Below are positions 19,158 to 28,012 of a stretch of 64,000 bases of DNA, in pieces. Numbering within the stretch: position 1 is the first letter of the stretch; every line of letters begins with the position of its first letter. The stretch spans positions 3,658,001 through 3,722,000 of the forward strand of contig NZ_AP022587.1 of the NCBI RefSeq assembly GCF_010731715.1, given 5' to 3'. Below the pieces are notes generated by a model that made no database searches, was not told where the DNA came from, and worked only from the letters and a program-made list of their open reading frames with translations. Source of the stretch: Mycobacterium stomatepiae (GTDB taxonomy: Bacteria; Actinomycetota; Actinomycetes; Mycobacteriales; Mycobacteriaceae). The position numbers and the translations under genes are program-made.

Positions 19158-19538
19158 TTATTCAGCGCTGACGCTGATGTCGGCCTTGTTGGGGTAGAAC
19201 GCCACGTGCCCGCCGATCTCGGCCACCGCGGGGTACGGCTGCTCGTAGGTCCAGATCACGTCCTCGACGGTGTCACCCGCCGAAGTGGTGACCGCGTAAT
19301 AGCTCGCGTCACCTTTGAACGGGCAGTAACTGACGGTCTCGGTGCGGGTCAATCGCTCCTGGACCACGTCGTCCAGCGGAATATATTGGACCCCAGGGAT
19401 AGTGGCTTCCTTCAGTTCGAGCGCCGCGGTGGTGTCCGCGATGAGCTCGCCGTTGACGCGAACCTGGACACGCCCCTTGGTCGGGCTGATGGTGATCGGG
19501 TGCCCGGCGTTGGGTTCCAAGATTTCCTTGTGGGCCAT
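19158..19538 (-). CDS. DUF427 domain protein (Rv0140-like), internal start
   Basis: 126 residues, the same length as Rv0140, from an ATG preceded by AGGAGG with a six-base spacer. The domain shows VRVNGELIADTTAALELKEA, VQYIPLDDV, ETVSYCPFKGDASYYAV and VIWTYEQPYPAVAEIGGHVAFYP, typical of DUF427, a small beta-rich protein of unknown role. The strong ribosome site makes independent translation likely even if the upstream methyltransferase is also read through into it. Confidence 0.85.
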   Translation of the reverse strand: MAHKEILEPNAGHPITISPTKGRVQVRVNGELIADTTAALELKEATIPGVQYIPLDDVVQERLTRTETVSYCPFKGDASYYAVTTSAGDTVEDVIWTYEQPYPAVAEIGGHVAFYPNKADISVSAE

Positions 19539-20420
19539 GCTGTTCCTCCTCAGACGTACCGGTGCAACACCGTCAGGCGCGCAGGACTTCCCCGCTTCGA
19601 CCGGACCGAACGCGTAGCGATGGTATTGCGACATGTAGCGCAACGCCGGAACCGCCGCCATCGCCCTGCCTATCCAGCGCACATACGGGGAAACCAGCTC
19701 GAACGTAGCGCTGTCGAAGACCGATTCCCAGGCCAGGACGCGAACCCCAGAAACGGCCTCGACGATGTCGCTGGGCCCGTCGATGCCCCAGTGCAGCGTC
19801 GAACCGGAGCGCCGGACGACGGCATTGATCGCCTGCGTGCGAATGCCGAACGTGTTGAACGCGTCGAATTGCAGTTCGCCCGATTCGAATCGATCGACGA
19901 CGCGACGGAGCAGCGCCAGCCCGTCGTCCTTGGTCAGGTACATGGTCAGACCCTCGCCGAGGAACAGCACCGGACGGTCGGCGGGGATTTCGTCCAGCCA
20001 CGCCGGATCGGTCACCGAGGCCGCCAGCATCCGGTAGTTGGCCCGTTGCGGGTAGACCTGGTCCCGCAGGCCGATCACGTCGGGGTAGTCGACGTCGTAC
20101 CACCGCACGCCCGGGCCCGGGCCCAGCCGGTACACCCGGGCGTCCAGGCCGCAGCCCACATGCAGCACGGCGGCTTCGTCGTGCACGGCCAGAAACTGGC
20201 GAGCCCAGTTGTCGAAGTGCGCGCTGCGAATGGCAACCGACGGGGCGCGCCGCGCATCGATGGTCGTTGCCGCCCAGTCGTATTCGATGCGATCCACAGC
20301 TGCCTTGGCGTAGCGATCGCGCAGGATCGAATTGGGCGCGTCCGCGTCCAATGCCTTGGCGTACAGCGTGGCCAGCATCGTCTGCGGTGGCCCGCTCAGA
20401 TCGACGCGAATCCGGTCCAT
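19158..20420 (-). CDS. SAM-dependent methyltransferase read in frame into a DUF427 protein
   Basis: One open frame of 420 codons. Residues 1-275 or so are a class I methyltransferase of the LCM/TcmP type: AAVLHVGCGLDARVYRLGPG, WYDVDYPDVIGLRDQVYP, and FLGEGLTMYLTKDDGLALL. Its natural end seems to be near RYMSQYHRYAFGPVEAG. No stop follows; about 17 odd residues (KSCAPDGVAPVRLRRNS) lead straight into a complete DUF427 domain that has its own start and ribosome site. The methyltransferase is not in the H37Rv order (Rv0139-Rv0140), so it was inserted or lost elsewhere. A true fusion and a lost stop from a frameshift are both possible. Confidence 0.75.
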   Translation of the reverse strand: MDRIRVDLSGPPQTMLATLYAKALDADAPNSILRDRYAKAAVDRIEYDWAATTIDARRAPSVAIRSAHFDNWARQFLAVHDEAAVLHVGCGLDARVYRLGPGPGVRWYDVDYPDVIGLRDQVYPQRANYRMLAASVTDPAWLDEIPADRPVLFLGEGLTMYLTKDDGLALLRRVVDRFESGELQFDAFNTFGIRTQAINAVVRRSGSTLHWGIDGPSDIVEAVSGVRVLAWESVFDSATFELVSPYVRWIGRAMAAVPALRYMSQYHRYAFGPVEAGKSCAPDGVAPVRLRRNSMAHKEILEPNAGHPITISPTKGRVQVRVNGELIADTTAALELKEATIPGVQYIPLDDVVQERLTRTETVSYCPFKGDASYYAVTTSAGDTVEDVIWTYEQPYPAVAEIGGHVAFYPNKADISVSAE

Positions 20421-20430
20421 GAGGCCGAGC

Positions 20431-21444
20431 CTATTCGGGCTGCGCCGCCGTCCGAGGGGAGCGCATCGCGGCCCAGAACCGGGCGGCCTCGCGGATCGAT
20501 TCCTCGACCGGACGCGGCTCCCAGCCCAGCTCCCGTTTCGCCTTGCTGCTGTCCACCGGCGCTTCGGCGCGCATCATCCGCACCGATGCAAGGCTGAGTT
20601 GGGCGTCCGTACCGGTGAGCTTGGCCTTCAGCGTGCCCGCGGCGGCCAGGGCGTAGAGCATCGGGACGGAGATCGCGCGTTGCGGCGGCGCAACGCCGGC
20701 CTCGTCGGCCGCGATCCGGATCGAATCGTTGAGCGCCATCATCTTCTCGGAGACCAGGTAGCGCTCCCCGATGCGGCCGTGCTCGGCGGCCAAAATCATC
20801 GCCCGGGCCGCGTCGTCGACGCCGACGACCTCCAGCGCAATGCCGTTCATCAGGAAGGGCAGCTTGCCGAAGACCGCGCCCGCGATGAAGGCGCCATGCG
20901 GGGTGCCGCCCCAGTCCCCATCGCCATAGGTGGTGGAAACGCACATCGCCACCGCGGGCAACCCGGCGTCGGCGACGTAGCGCATTACCAAGTTCTCGGC
21001 CTGCACCCGGGACTGCACGTAGGGCGTCAGCCCACGCGAGGCGATCACATCGTCTTCGGTCGCGACGTGACCGTGCCGTCGGCCCACGGTCGCGTAAGTG
21101 CTGGTGAAAACGAACCGGCGCAGGGGTTGGTTGACGGCCACGTCGAGGACGTTGCGCACCCCCTCGACGTTGGTGTGAAACAGCGGCGCCGGGTCACGCA
21201 GCCACGCGCGGGTGTCGACGACGCAGTAGTAGACGTCGTCGACGCCGTCCATCGCCTCGCGGACGGTGGCGGTGTCGAAGACGTCGCCCTGAAAGCGGGT
21301 CACGTCGAGGTCGTCGATGGAGCGGGTGTTCGCGCCCTCGCGCACCATCACTCGCACCTGCGCACCATCGCCGGCGAGCTGGCGGGTCACATGCGAGCCC
21401 AGAAAACCGTTGGCGCCGATGACGAGTTTGGGCTTGGCGGTCAC
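20431..21444 (-). CDS. NAD-dependent epimerase/dehydratase family protein (Rv0139-like)
   Basis: 337 residues from GTG 21444, overlapping the stop of the upstream SnoaL gene. Extended SDR with VIGANGFLGSHVTRQLAGDG (Rossmann loop) and VFTSTYATVG. The usual YxxxK active site reads YVQSR, so the lysine is replaced by arginine. The family includes dihydroflavonol-reductase-like enzymes and sterol dehydrogenases. It is the second gene of a two-gene unit with the SnoaL protein, which lies downstream of a KstR-type operator, so a link to steroid metabolism is possible but inferred. Confidence 0.88.
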   Translation of the reverse strand: MTAKPKLVIGANGFLGSHVTRQLAGDGAQVRVMVREGANTRSIDDLDVTRFQGDVFDTATVREAMDGVDDVYYCVVDTRAWLRDPAPLFHTNVEGVRNVLDVAVNQPLRRFVFTSTYATVGRRHGHVATEDDVIASRGLTPYVQSRVQAENLVMRYVADAGLPAVAMCVSTTYGDGDWGGTPHGAFIAGAVFGKLPFLMNGIALEVVGVDDAARAMILAAEHGRIGERYLVSEKMMALNDSIRIAADEAGVAPPQRAISVPMLYALAAAGTLKAKLTGTDAQLSLASVRMMRAEAPVDSSKAKRELGWEPRPVEESIREAARFWAAMRSPRTAAQPE

Positions 21445-21947
21445 TTGGCGGCGCCGTACTGCTCCAGGAAGCGCGCGCCGTCCTCGTCGAGAGTGCCGAG
21501 TTCCTGGGCCTTGCGGCACCACTTCAGCGTGGCCTGAACGAAGCGCAGCGGGTTGTAGATGTCTTCCTGCTGACGCCACAGACCGTCGCCCGCGTAGGTG
21601 ATGATCGAGATGTTCGTCTCGCCGATGACGGTCCCGTCACCGGGGTCCTTCATCGGGTTGTCCAGCTCCATGATGATGCGACCGGTCGGCTCGTCGATGA
21701 CCGACCACAGTGACGGAAACGCGACCATGTGGCTGCCCGGAAAACTGCCCATTGTGCGGCTGATCCACGTACGCACCTCGTCGCGACCGTGCCACGTGCC
21801 CGCCGCGTGTTCGATGTACAAGACGTCGGGAGTGTAGTGCTGGACCCAGGCGTCCCAGTCGTGCGATCGCGCCGCGGCGTCGACGGTCGCCTCGAATTGC
21901 GCGAACGCGTCGGCGAGTTCGCTGCGGGAGAATTGCGGGCTGCTCAC
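21441..21947 (-). CDS. SnoaL-like polyketide cyclase family protein (Rv0138-like)
   Basis: 168 residues from GTG 21947, close to the 167 of Rv0138. SnoaL/NTF2-like fold: FAQFEATVDAAARSHDWDAW, YTPDVLYIEHAAGTWHGRDEV, FPSLWSVIDEPTGRIIMELDN and DIYNPLRFVQATLKWC. The longer frame upstream to 22019 crosses a palindromic operator and is unlikely. It is followed by the epimerase-type gene with a 4-base overlap. Function unknown. Confidence 0.85.
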   Translation of the reverse strand: MSSPQFSRSELADAFAQFEATVDAAARSHDWDAWVQHYTPDVLYIEHAAGTWHGRDEVRTWISRTMGSFPGSHMVAFPSLWSVIDEPTGRIIMELDNPMKDPGDGTVIGETNISIITYAGDGLWRQQEDIYNPLRFVQATLKWCRKAQELGTLDEDGARFLEQYGAAK

Positions 21948-21955
21948 GCCAAAAC

Positions 21956-21969
21956 TAGAACACGTTCTA
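21956..21969. promoter_or_regulatory. KstR-type palindrome
   Basis: TAGAACACGTTCTA is a palindrome with six-base arms and fits the published mycobacterial KstR consensus TNNAACNNGTTNNA at every fixed position. It lies 9 bases upstream of the Rv0138-like start and about 106 bases upstream of msrA on the other strand. KstR represses cholesterol catabolism genes. Confidence 0.55.
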
Positions 21970-22075
21970 CCGCGGTTTGTCGAGGGCTTCGCTTCGCGGG
22001 TGTACCCCGTGGCGAACATCAGGATAATCGGAGGGAGATTGCGACCATTCGGTCCGAGCGAAACGAGGCGATGAC

Positions 22076-22585
22076 ATGACGAACACGCAAAAGGCGATCC
22101 TCGCCGGCGGCTGCTTCTGGGGCGTGCAGGACTTGATCCGCAAGCAGCCGGGCGTGATCTCGAGCCTGGTCGGGTACAGCGGCGGTGACGTGCCCAACGC
22201 GACGTACCGCAACCACGGCACCCACGCCGAGGCGGTCGAGATCGTCTTCGACCCCAGCGTCACCGACTACCGCACGCTGCTGGAGTTCTTCTTCCAGATC
22301 CACGACCCGACCACCAAGGACCGGCAGGGCAACGACCGCGGCAAGAGCTACCGATCGGCGATCTTCTACGTCGACGACGAGCAGAAGCAGATCGCGCTGG
22401 ACACGATCGCCGACGTCGAGGCGTCGGGGCTATGGCCCGGCAAGGTCGTGACCGAGGTCAGTCCCGCCGGCGACTTCTGGGAAGCCGAGCCCGAGCACCA
22501 GGACTACCTGGAGCGCTTCCCCAGCGGGTACACCTGCCACTTCATCCGTCCCGGCTGGAAGCTGCCGCGGCGCGCTTCCGCTTAG
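22076..22585 (+). CDS. msrA: Peptide-methionine (S)-S-oxide reductase MsrA
   Basis: 169 residues, the standard length. Catalytic [11 protein letters not shown] with the active cysteine near residue 13, then [46 protein letters not shown] and YRSAIFY. Reduces methionine-S-sulfoxide in oxidised proteins. It equals Rv0137c in position. It ends with a 4-base overlap against the convergent P450 gene. Confidence 0.97.
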   Translation: MTNTQKAILAGGCFWGVQDLIRKQPGVISSLVGYSGGDVPNATYRNHGTHAEAVEIVFDPSVTDYRTLLEFFFQIHDPTTKDRQGNDRGKSYRSAIFYVDDEQKQIALDTIADVEASGLWPGKVVTEVSPAGDFWEAEPEHQDYLERFPSGYTCHFIRPGWKLPRRASA

Positions 22586-23916
22586 CGCCGCCGCAGCACG
22601 ACCCGGCCGCCGCGCTTCGGCGTGAACGCGACCCCACGGGAGTGCCAGGGCTCGTCCGGGGCATTCGTCGTTTCAATGGTGAAGTGGCGCAACACCGTTC
22701 GAAGCACCACGTCCATCTCCATGTTGGCGAACGCCGCACCCACACACCGGCGAGTCCCCCCGCCGAACGGAATCCAGGACAACGCCGACGGTTTGTTTGC
22801 GATGAAGCGCTGCGGGTCGAAACGACCGGGATCGGCGAATACGTCGGGATTGTCGTGGATCTGCGCGATTCCGACGATGATCGAATACCCGCGCGGAATC
22901 ACCCACTCGCCCAGCCGATAGGTCTCCGGGTAGACGTGGCGGCCGGCGAAATCGATTACCGTCCTGGCCCGTTGGACCTCCAGGATCGTCGCCTGGCGCA
23001 GCTCGCCATCGCCTTCGCCGGTCCCGTCGGCCTCCTCGACGAGCTGAGCCAGCAGCTGCGGGTGCCGGCTGATCCGCTCGAATGCCCACGCCAGCGTTGA
23101 CGCGGTGGTCTCGTGACCCGCGGCCAGCAGCGCGAGGAGCTCGTCCCCGATCTCCTTGTACGACATGGCCGAACCGTCTTCATAGGTACTGCGCAGCAGC
23201 AGCGCGAGCACATCGGCCCGGTCGGTGAAGTTCGGGTCCGCCCGCTCGGCGGCGATCAGCTTCTCGATAACGTTGTCGTACTGGCGCCGCCACTCGTCCA
23301 GCCGGTGCCACGGGCTGAACCGGCCATAGTCCCGCTTCGGCTTCGGCAGCGCCGCCAGGCGTGAGCCGAGCGTGACCCACGGCGGTATGAGTCGGCGCAG
23401 CTCGTCGAGCTCGGCGCCATCGGCCCCGAACACCGCGCGCAGGATCGCGTTCAACGTGATCCGCATCATCGGCGCCAGCGTCGCGAACGACTCGTCCTGC
23501 GGCCAACCGGCGCTCTCGCGCAGCGTCTCTTCCTCGATGATGGATTCGTAGTTCTTGATGCTCTTGCCGTGGAACGGCGGGGCCAGCAATCGTCGGCGGC
23601 AACGGTGGTCGTCGCCCTCGAGTCCGAACACCGAGCCGTACCCGAACAGCCTGCTCAGATTCGGCTGAATGTTCCCGAGCTCGTCGGGGCTGGTGGTGAA
23701 GATCTGCTTGGCCAGCTGCGGGTCGCTGACCATGACGACGTGGCCCCACATCGGCAGCTTCAGCGCGAAGACGTTGCCGTAGCGGCGCGAGAGGCGCTGC
23801 ATCATCGATCGCCGCGACATCGCAAAACCAAAGCCCTGTAGCAGCTTTGGGATGCGCGCCGTCGGCGGCAGCCGAACGACGGAGGCCGGCGCTGCGGCGG
23901 TGACTACTTCGCTCAT
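22582..23916 (-). CDS. Cytochrome P450 (CYP138-like, Rv0136)
   Basis: 444 residues from ATG 23916; the frame stays open to 24216 but crosses a palindromic operator and the divergent TetR start. P450 motifs: I-helix [10 protein letters not shown], an ExxR region before [18 protein letters not shown], and the haem loop [25 protein letters not shown]138 of M. tuberculosis lies at the same point (Rv0136) next to a TetR gene. Substrate unknown. The divergent TetR is the likely regulator. Confidence 0.92.
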   Translation of the reverse strand: MSEVVTAAAPASVVRLPPTARIPKLLQGFGFAMSRRSMMQRLSRRYGNVFALKLPMWGHVVMVSDPQLAKQIFTTSPDELGNIQPNLSRLFGYGSVFGLEGDDHRCRRRLLAPPFHGKSIKNYESIIEEETLRESAGWPQDESFATLAPMMRITLNAILRAVFGADGAELDELRRLIPPWVTLGSRLAALPKPKRDYGRFSPWHRLDEWRRQYDNVIEKLIAAERADPNFTDRADVLALLLRSTYEDGSAMSYKEIGDELLALLAAGHETTASTLAWAFERISRHPQLLAQLVEEADGTGEGDGELRQATILEVQRARTVIDFAGRHVYPETYRLGEWVIPRGYSIIVGIAQIHDNPDVFADPGRFDPQRFIANKPSALSWIPFGGGTRRCVGAAFANMEMDVVLRTVLRHFTIETTNAPDEPWHSRGVAFTPKRGGRVVLRRR

Positions 23917-23985
23917 GTCGTCATGCTCCCAAACATCTACCCTGGATAGGTTGGTACCGCGGTGTACCACAGAGCTTTCCATGTA

Positions 23986-24003
23986 CGGTACTCTGTAGTA
24001 CCG
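23986..24003. promoter_or_regulatory. Inverted repeat between cyp138-like and tetR genes
   Basis: CGGTACT-CTGT-AGTACCG, arms of seven bases, lies between the divergent P450 and TetR starts. A second related element, GGTACC followed by GGTGTACC, lies at 23952-23967. The pair looks like a TetR operator for autoregulation and control of the P450. Confidence 0.5.
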
Positions 24004-24042
24004 AACCTGACAAGGGTGTATGGACCGAAAGGGCCGTCGACG

Positions 24043-24657
24043 ATGCCATCCGCGACGACAGCGACAGCGGTTGATGTCGCGGTTGTACAAGATCCCTTTC
24101 GGCTCCGATTGCTCGACGGCTTGGCCACCTCGATAACCGAGCGGGGCTACCGCGCCAGCACCGTCGCCGACGTCGTGCGCCACGCGCGCACGTCCAAGCG
24201 CACGTTCTACGACCAATTCGCCAGCAAGGAAGAGTGCTTCCTCGAGCTATTGGCCGCCGATATCGAGAAGCTCGGCGAGAGCATCGCCGCGGCCGTCGAT
24301 CCCGAGACCGACTGGCACCGGCAGATCCGTCAGGCCGTCGAGGCCTACGTCGCGCACATCGAAGCGCGACCGGCCATTACGTTGAGCTGGATTCGTGAGC
24401 TCCCCTCGCTGGGGCCCGTCGGCCGCCCGGTTCAGCGCCGCGGCATACAGCTGCTGTCCGACTTGCTGATCGACCTCAGCGACAGTCCCGGGTTCCAGCG
24501 TGCCGACCTGCCGCCGCTGACCCCGCCGCTGTCCGTGATCTTGCTGGGCGGGCTGCGCGAATTGACCGCGCTTGCCGTCGAAGACGGAAAGCCGGTCCGC
24601 GAGATCGTCGAACCGGCCGTCGACGCGAGCATCGCACTGCTCGGGCCCCGCTATTAG
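24043..24657 (+). CDS. TetR-family regulator (Rv0135c-like)
   Basis: 204 residues from ATG 24043 (Rv0135c is of similar length); the frame upstream to 23962 contains the operator repeat. HTH: LLDGLATSITERGYRASTVADVVRHARTSKRTFYDQFASKEECF. The ligand domain follows (YVAHIEARPAITLSWIREL). Divergent from the CYP138-like gene, so most likely its repressor. Confidence 0.9.
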   Translation: MPSATTATAVDVAVVQDPFRLRLLDGLATSITERGYRASTVADVVRHARTSKRTFYDQFASKEECFLELLAADIEKLGESIAAAVDPETDWHRQIRQAVEAYVAHIEARPAITLSWIRELPSLGPVGRPVQRRGIQLLSDLLIDLSDSPGFQRADLPPLTPPLSVILLGGLRELTALAVEDGKPVREIVEPAVDASIALLGPRY

Positions 24658-24702
24658 ACGCCGGGTTAGGCTCATCGCACCCCTAGACATGTAAGGACTG
24701 CG

Positions 24703-24915
24703 ATGCGGCTATCCACTCGAAACCAGCTCAAAGGGACCATCACCGAGGTTGACCTCGGGACCGTGATGGCGGTCGTGAAGATCAAGCTCGACGGCGGCGA
24801 TCAAATCGTCACGTCCTCGGTCACCAAGGACGCAGCAGTCGATCTCGGCCTTAAGGTCGGTCAGCCCGCGACGGTGTTCATCAAGTCGACCGAAGTCACG
24901 ATCGGCGTCGAGTAG
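24703..24915 (+). CDS. Molbindin (TOBE/Mop domain), molybdate-binding protein
   Basis: 70 residues, one complete Mop/TOBE domain: MRLSTRNQLKGTITEVDLG, VMAVVKIKLDGG, ITSSVT-type segment IVTSSVTKDAAVDLGLKVG and ATVFIKSTEVTIGVE. Such molbindins bind molybdate or tungstate as oligomers in the cytosol and act as a store. It lies between the TetR and alcohol dehydrogenase genes, 9 bases before the latter, and is probably co-transcribed with it. Confidence 0.9.
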   Translation: MRLSTRNQLKGTITEVDLGTVMAVVKIKLDGGDQIVTSSVTKDAAVDLGLKVGQPATVFIKSTEVTIGVE

Positions 24916-24924
24916 CACCACGGC

Positions 24925-25968
24925 ATGACGTCGACGATGCGCGCCGAGCGCTTCTACGCCGATACCAAAACGGTTGTCCTGGAAGATGTCCCGATTCCGG
25001 AACCAGGTCCGGGCGAAGTTCTGGTCAAGGTGGCGTTCTGCGGGATCTGCCACTCGGATCTGAGCCTGATCAACGGGACCTTCCCCGCCCAGGTGCCGGT
25101 GGTGACCCAGGGCCACGAGGCCTCGGGCACGATCGCGAAATTGGGTCCAGAGGTCACGGACTGGGCCGAGGGCGACCGGGTGGTGGTCGCGGCCGGCCGA
25201 CCGTGCCAGAGATGCGCGAATTGCCGTCGCGGCGACACCGCCAACTGCCTTCGGATTCAGTTGATGGCCTTCGCCTACGACGGTGCCTGGGCCGAATACA
25301 CGGTGGCCCAGGCAGCCGGCCTGACGCGTGTGCCGCAGAACGTCTCGCTGGAGCAGGCGGCAATCCTGGCCGACGCGGTGTCGACGCCGTACGGCGCGGT
25401 CGTGCGGACGGGCAGAGTCGCGGTCGGCGAGGCGGTCGGCGTCTGGGGCGTGGGCGGGGTCGGGACCCATATCGTGCAGCTCGCGCGGTTGGTCGGGGCC
25501 GTACCGGTGATCGCACTCGACATCAGTCCGGCCGTGCGGGACCGGGCCGTCGAGCTCGGCGCTGACTACGCGTTCGACACCCGCGACGACGATCTGCGCG
25601 ACAAGATCGCCGAAGCCAACGGCGGACGCAAACTCGACGTCGCCTTCGACGCCGTCGGATTGAAGGTGACCTTCGAGCAGGCTCTCGACTGCCTGCGGCC
25701 CGGCGGCCGGCTGATCAGCGTGGGCATGAGCGCGGAATCACCGACCATCGGGCCCACCGCCATGTTCGGGTTGGCCCACAAGCAGGTGCTCGGCCACCTC
25801 GGCTACCAGAACGTCGACATCGAAACCTTGGCGAAGCTGGTTTCTGCTGGGCGCCTTGATCTTTCACGTTCGATCAGCAGGGTCGTGGCGCTCGAAGACA
25901 TCGAGACGGGCATCGAGATGCTCGAGCGCGCGGACGGCAATCCGATCCGGATCCTGGTCAAGCCTTAA
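24925..25968 (+). CDS. Zinc-dependent alcohol dehydrogenase
   Basis: 347 residues, MDR family. Catalytic zinc site in FCGICHSDLS and GHEASGTI; structural zinc cysteines in PCQRCANCRRGDTANC; Rossmann loop GVWGVGGVGTHIVQLARL. Oxidises alcohols with NAD(P)+. The gene is not in the H37Rv order at this point. Its end overlaps the convergent ephF-like gene by 11 bases. Confidence 0.92.
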   Translation: MTSTMRAERFYADTKTVVLEDVPIPEPGPGEVLVKVAFCGICHSDLSLINGTFPAQVPVVTQGHEASGTIAKLGPEVTDWAEGDRVVVAAGRPCQRCANCRRGDTANCLRIQLMAFAYDGAWAEYTVAQAAGLTRVPQNVSLEQAAILADAVSTPYGAVVRTGRVAVGEAVGVWGVGGVGTHIVQLARLVGAVPVIALDISPAVRDRAVELGADYAFDTRDDDLRDKIAEANGGRKLDVAFDAVGLKVTFEQALDCLRPGGRLISVGMSAESPTIGPTAMFGLAHKQVLGHLGYQNVDIETLAKLVSAGRLDLSRSISRVVALEDIETGIEMLERADGNPIRILVKP

Positions 25969-26842
25969 GGAATTTTCGCAGTCGATCCAGCACCAGCTCG
26001 GGACGCTGTGCGACGATCCAGTGCCCGACGTTGTCGACCAGCTCGACCCTGAAATCGCTGATCCGGTCGGCGTATCCGTCCAATAGTCGGGGCGTGACCA
26101 CCGGGTCGTCGGTACCGCTGAGCCAGCGGACAGGTACCTCGACACGACGGTCGTTGTACTCGCCGCGCATCCAGGCGCGCATCTCCGTGGTCTGGAAGCT
26201 GCGATACCACCGCGAACCGGCCTCGGCATGTCCGGGCTCGTTCATGCAGTCGCTGTACAGCCGGACGCTGTCCTCGGGCAACGAGAATCCGCCGCCGACC
26301 CACGAACCCAGCATTCGCAGATATCGCGAGTTCGGATCGCTGATCACCCGGGGCCCGATGACGGGCAACAACATTGGAATCTGATACCAGAATCGCCAGA
26401 GGTCGCGGACGGCAGCCAGATTGATCTTCACCCACGGCGCGACAGTGTTCACGCCGAAGAATCCGGTCACCTTCTCCGGGTGGTTCAGCATCATGATGAA
26501 CGCGGCGGGCCCGCCCCAGTCGTGGGCGACGAGCTTCACCTTCTCAACGCCCAACTTCTCCAGCACGCCGGCGAGATCCTCGGCCAGCTCGGACTTCAGA
26601 TAGCGCGAGGGGGGCGCCGAACTCCAGCCGGCGCCACGCAGGTCCGGACACAACACCCGGTACCCGTCGGCGGCGAGCGGCCCGATCAGCTCGTGCCACT
26701 CCCACCAGTTTTCCGGAAATCCGTGCACCAGCATGACGGCCGGCCCGTCGGCCGGACCCGCGTCGGCGAAGTGGATTGTCACACCGTCGCCGAGTTCTAC
26801 GTATCGGTGTTGGACGCCGTCCAGCACGGGCATAGTGACCAT
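25958..26842 (-). CDS. ephF: Epoxide hydrolase, alpha/beta-hydrolase fold (EphF-like)
   Basis: 294 residues. Motifs: VMLVHGFPENWWEWHELIGPL (oxyanion HGFPE), CPDLRGAGWS, nucleophile Asp in VAHDWGGPAAF, and the C-terminal His in VDNVGHWIVAQRP. Opens epoxides to diols. Rv0134 (EphF) ortholog by position and length. It is the last backbone gene before the large insertion; the next backbone gene, Rv0133-like, appears only at 59759. Confidence 0.92.
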   Translation of the reverse strand: MVTMPVLDGVQHRYVELGDGVTIHFADAGPADGPAVMLVHGFPENWWEWHELIGPLAADGYRVLCPDLRGAGWSSAPPSRYLKSELAEDLAGVLEKLGVEKVKLVAHDWGGPAAFIMMLNHPEKVTGFFGVNTVAPWVKINLAAVRDLWRFWYQIPMLLPVIGPRVISDPNSRYLRMLGSWVGGGFSLPEDSVRLYSDCMNEPGHAEAGSRWYRSFQTTEMRAWMRGEYNDRRVEVPVRWLSGTDDPVVTPRLLDGYADRISDFRVELVDNVGHWIVAQRPELVLDRLRKFLKA

Positions 26843-26852
26843 GTTGCAAAAG

Positions 26853-27797
26853 CTAATGCAAGGATTCCATTTGAGGAACCGTGCGCAACGAGCTATCTGC
26901 TCTCACGGCGGTGACGAGACTCAGTGCATTGAACGTGAACCAGGCATGTCGGCCTATCTTTGGCGTTGGCCGGTCATGGACGTTCAACAGGTCCAGCAGC
27001 TCGGTGCGTTCGACGTGCCAGCCGTGGCAACGAAACCATGTGGCGGCCTCATCGCGTCGCTGGGTGTAGATCAGCGACAGGAACCTCAACTCTCCATCGT
27101 CGTCGCGTTCGGTCGCGTCGTCGAACAATCTGTCCAGCACCACATCTGGCAGAACTGCCATCTGCTCAATCGCGAGCATGCTACCGGGTGCGGACAAAGC
27201 GGCGATGGCGTCGAAGAGTTGCCGTTGAGCATCACCGCCCAGATACATCGACAGCCCCTCGACTAGCCATGCTGTAGGCTGCGCGGCGTCAAAACCATTG
27301 ACGTGCAACGGCTTAGCCCAGTCGTTACGCAGGTCAACCGCGACCTCACGCCGGATGGCCCGCGCAACCGACCCAGTCGACGTCAAGACTCTTCGTTTGA
27401 ACGCGTGCACTAGTGGTTGGTCCAGCTCGAACACTACGGTGTCAGGGTTCCACGCCAGACGGTAGGCGCGAGAATCCAGGCCGGCAGCCGGAATCACGAC
27501 TTGGTGCACCCCGGCCGCGATCGCGGCGACACAGAAGTCGTCGAAATACCTTGTCCGCACGCCTTGATAGTTCACGAAGTGCCGGCCGAAGTCATTGCTG
27601 CGCAGCTTGTGAAGAGGCGCGGCCCCGTCGGCGAGCTGCGCCCATTCACCTCCTGCGGCGCGACAGAAGAGCTCCGCGTACTCGTCAACAGCGAGCGGCT
27701 CGAGTTTGCGGGCCTCCAGGGTGCGGGCAGCAGCGACGAAAAGTGCCGTTGCACCTACGCCGGTTGTGATATCCCAAGTGTCTCCATCAGTGCGCAT
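26853..27797 (-). CDS. SAM-dependent methyltransferase, Rv0146 family (copy 4)
   Basis: 314 residues from ATG 27797 (MRTDGDTWDI). Same family as the three tandem genes but clearly diverged: [42 protein letters not shown] and AWLVEGLSMYLGGDAQRQLF. It opens the accessory insertion, upstream of and divergent from the PPE gene. It could decorate a product of the adjacent locus, but many such genes exist in mycobacteria and no link is shown. Confidence 0.9.
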   Translation of the reverse strand: MRTDGDTWDITTGVGATALFVAAARTLEARKLEPLAVDEYAELFCRAAGGEWAQLADGAAPLHKLRSNDFGRHFVNYQGVRTRYFDDFCVAAIAAGVHQVVIPAAGLDSRAYRLAWNPDTVVFELDQPLVHAFKRRVLTSTGSVARAIRREVAVDLRNDWAKPLHVNGFDAAQPTAWLVEGLSMYLGGDAQRQLFDAIAALSAPGSMLAIEQMAVLPDVVLDRLFDDATERDDDGELRFLSLIYTQRRDEAATWFRCHGWHVERTELLDLLNVHDRPTPKIGRHAWFTFNALSLVTAVRADSSLRTVPQMESLH

Positions 27798-27948
27798 GCC
27801 TGCGCACAGTACCACGCATTCTATTCCTGAAAAGGCCTAGAATTAATGGGGCCTGGCTAAGTTACCGCGTATGTTGGGAACTTTTCCATCTGCCGCACCG
27901 ACTACTCACTGGAACGTCAGTGACCTCATCGCACCGAGGTTATGTGAT

Positions 27949-27970
27949 TAGTTAGATTATATATAGTTAG
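27949..27970. promoter_or_regulatory. AT-rich direct repeat upstream of PPE gene
   Basis: TAGTTAG occurs twice, 15 bases apart, around a TATATA tract, 43 to 64 bases before the GTG of the PPE1-like gene. It could be the promoter and a repressor site. It resembles only one half of an IdeR box and no Zur box is seen. Confidence 0.35.
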
Positions 27971-28012
27971 CTCAGGCGAGGCCGTAGGCCATCGCGCGAG
28001 GAGGCACGCAGT

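Noticed and set aside
27949..27970. Possible IdeR box before the PPE gene
   Set aside because: Only TTAGTTAG half fits; the CTAACCTAA half is absent.
27798..28012. Zur or RicR operator before the metallophore operon
   Set aside because: Looked for AT-rich Zur palindrome and the RicR-type motif; neither is present.
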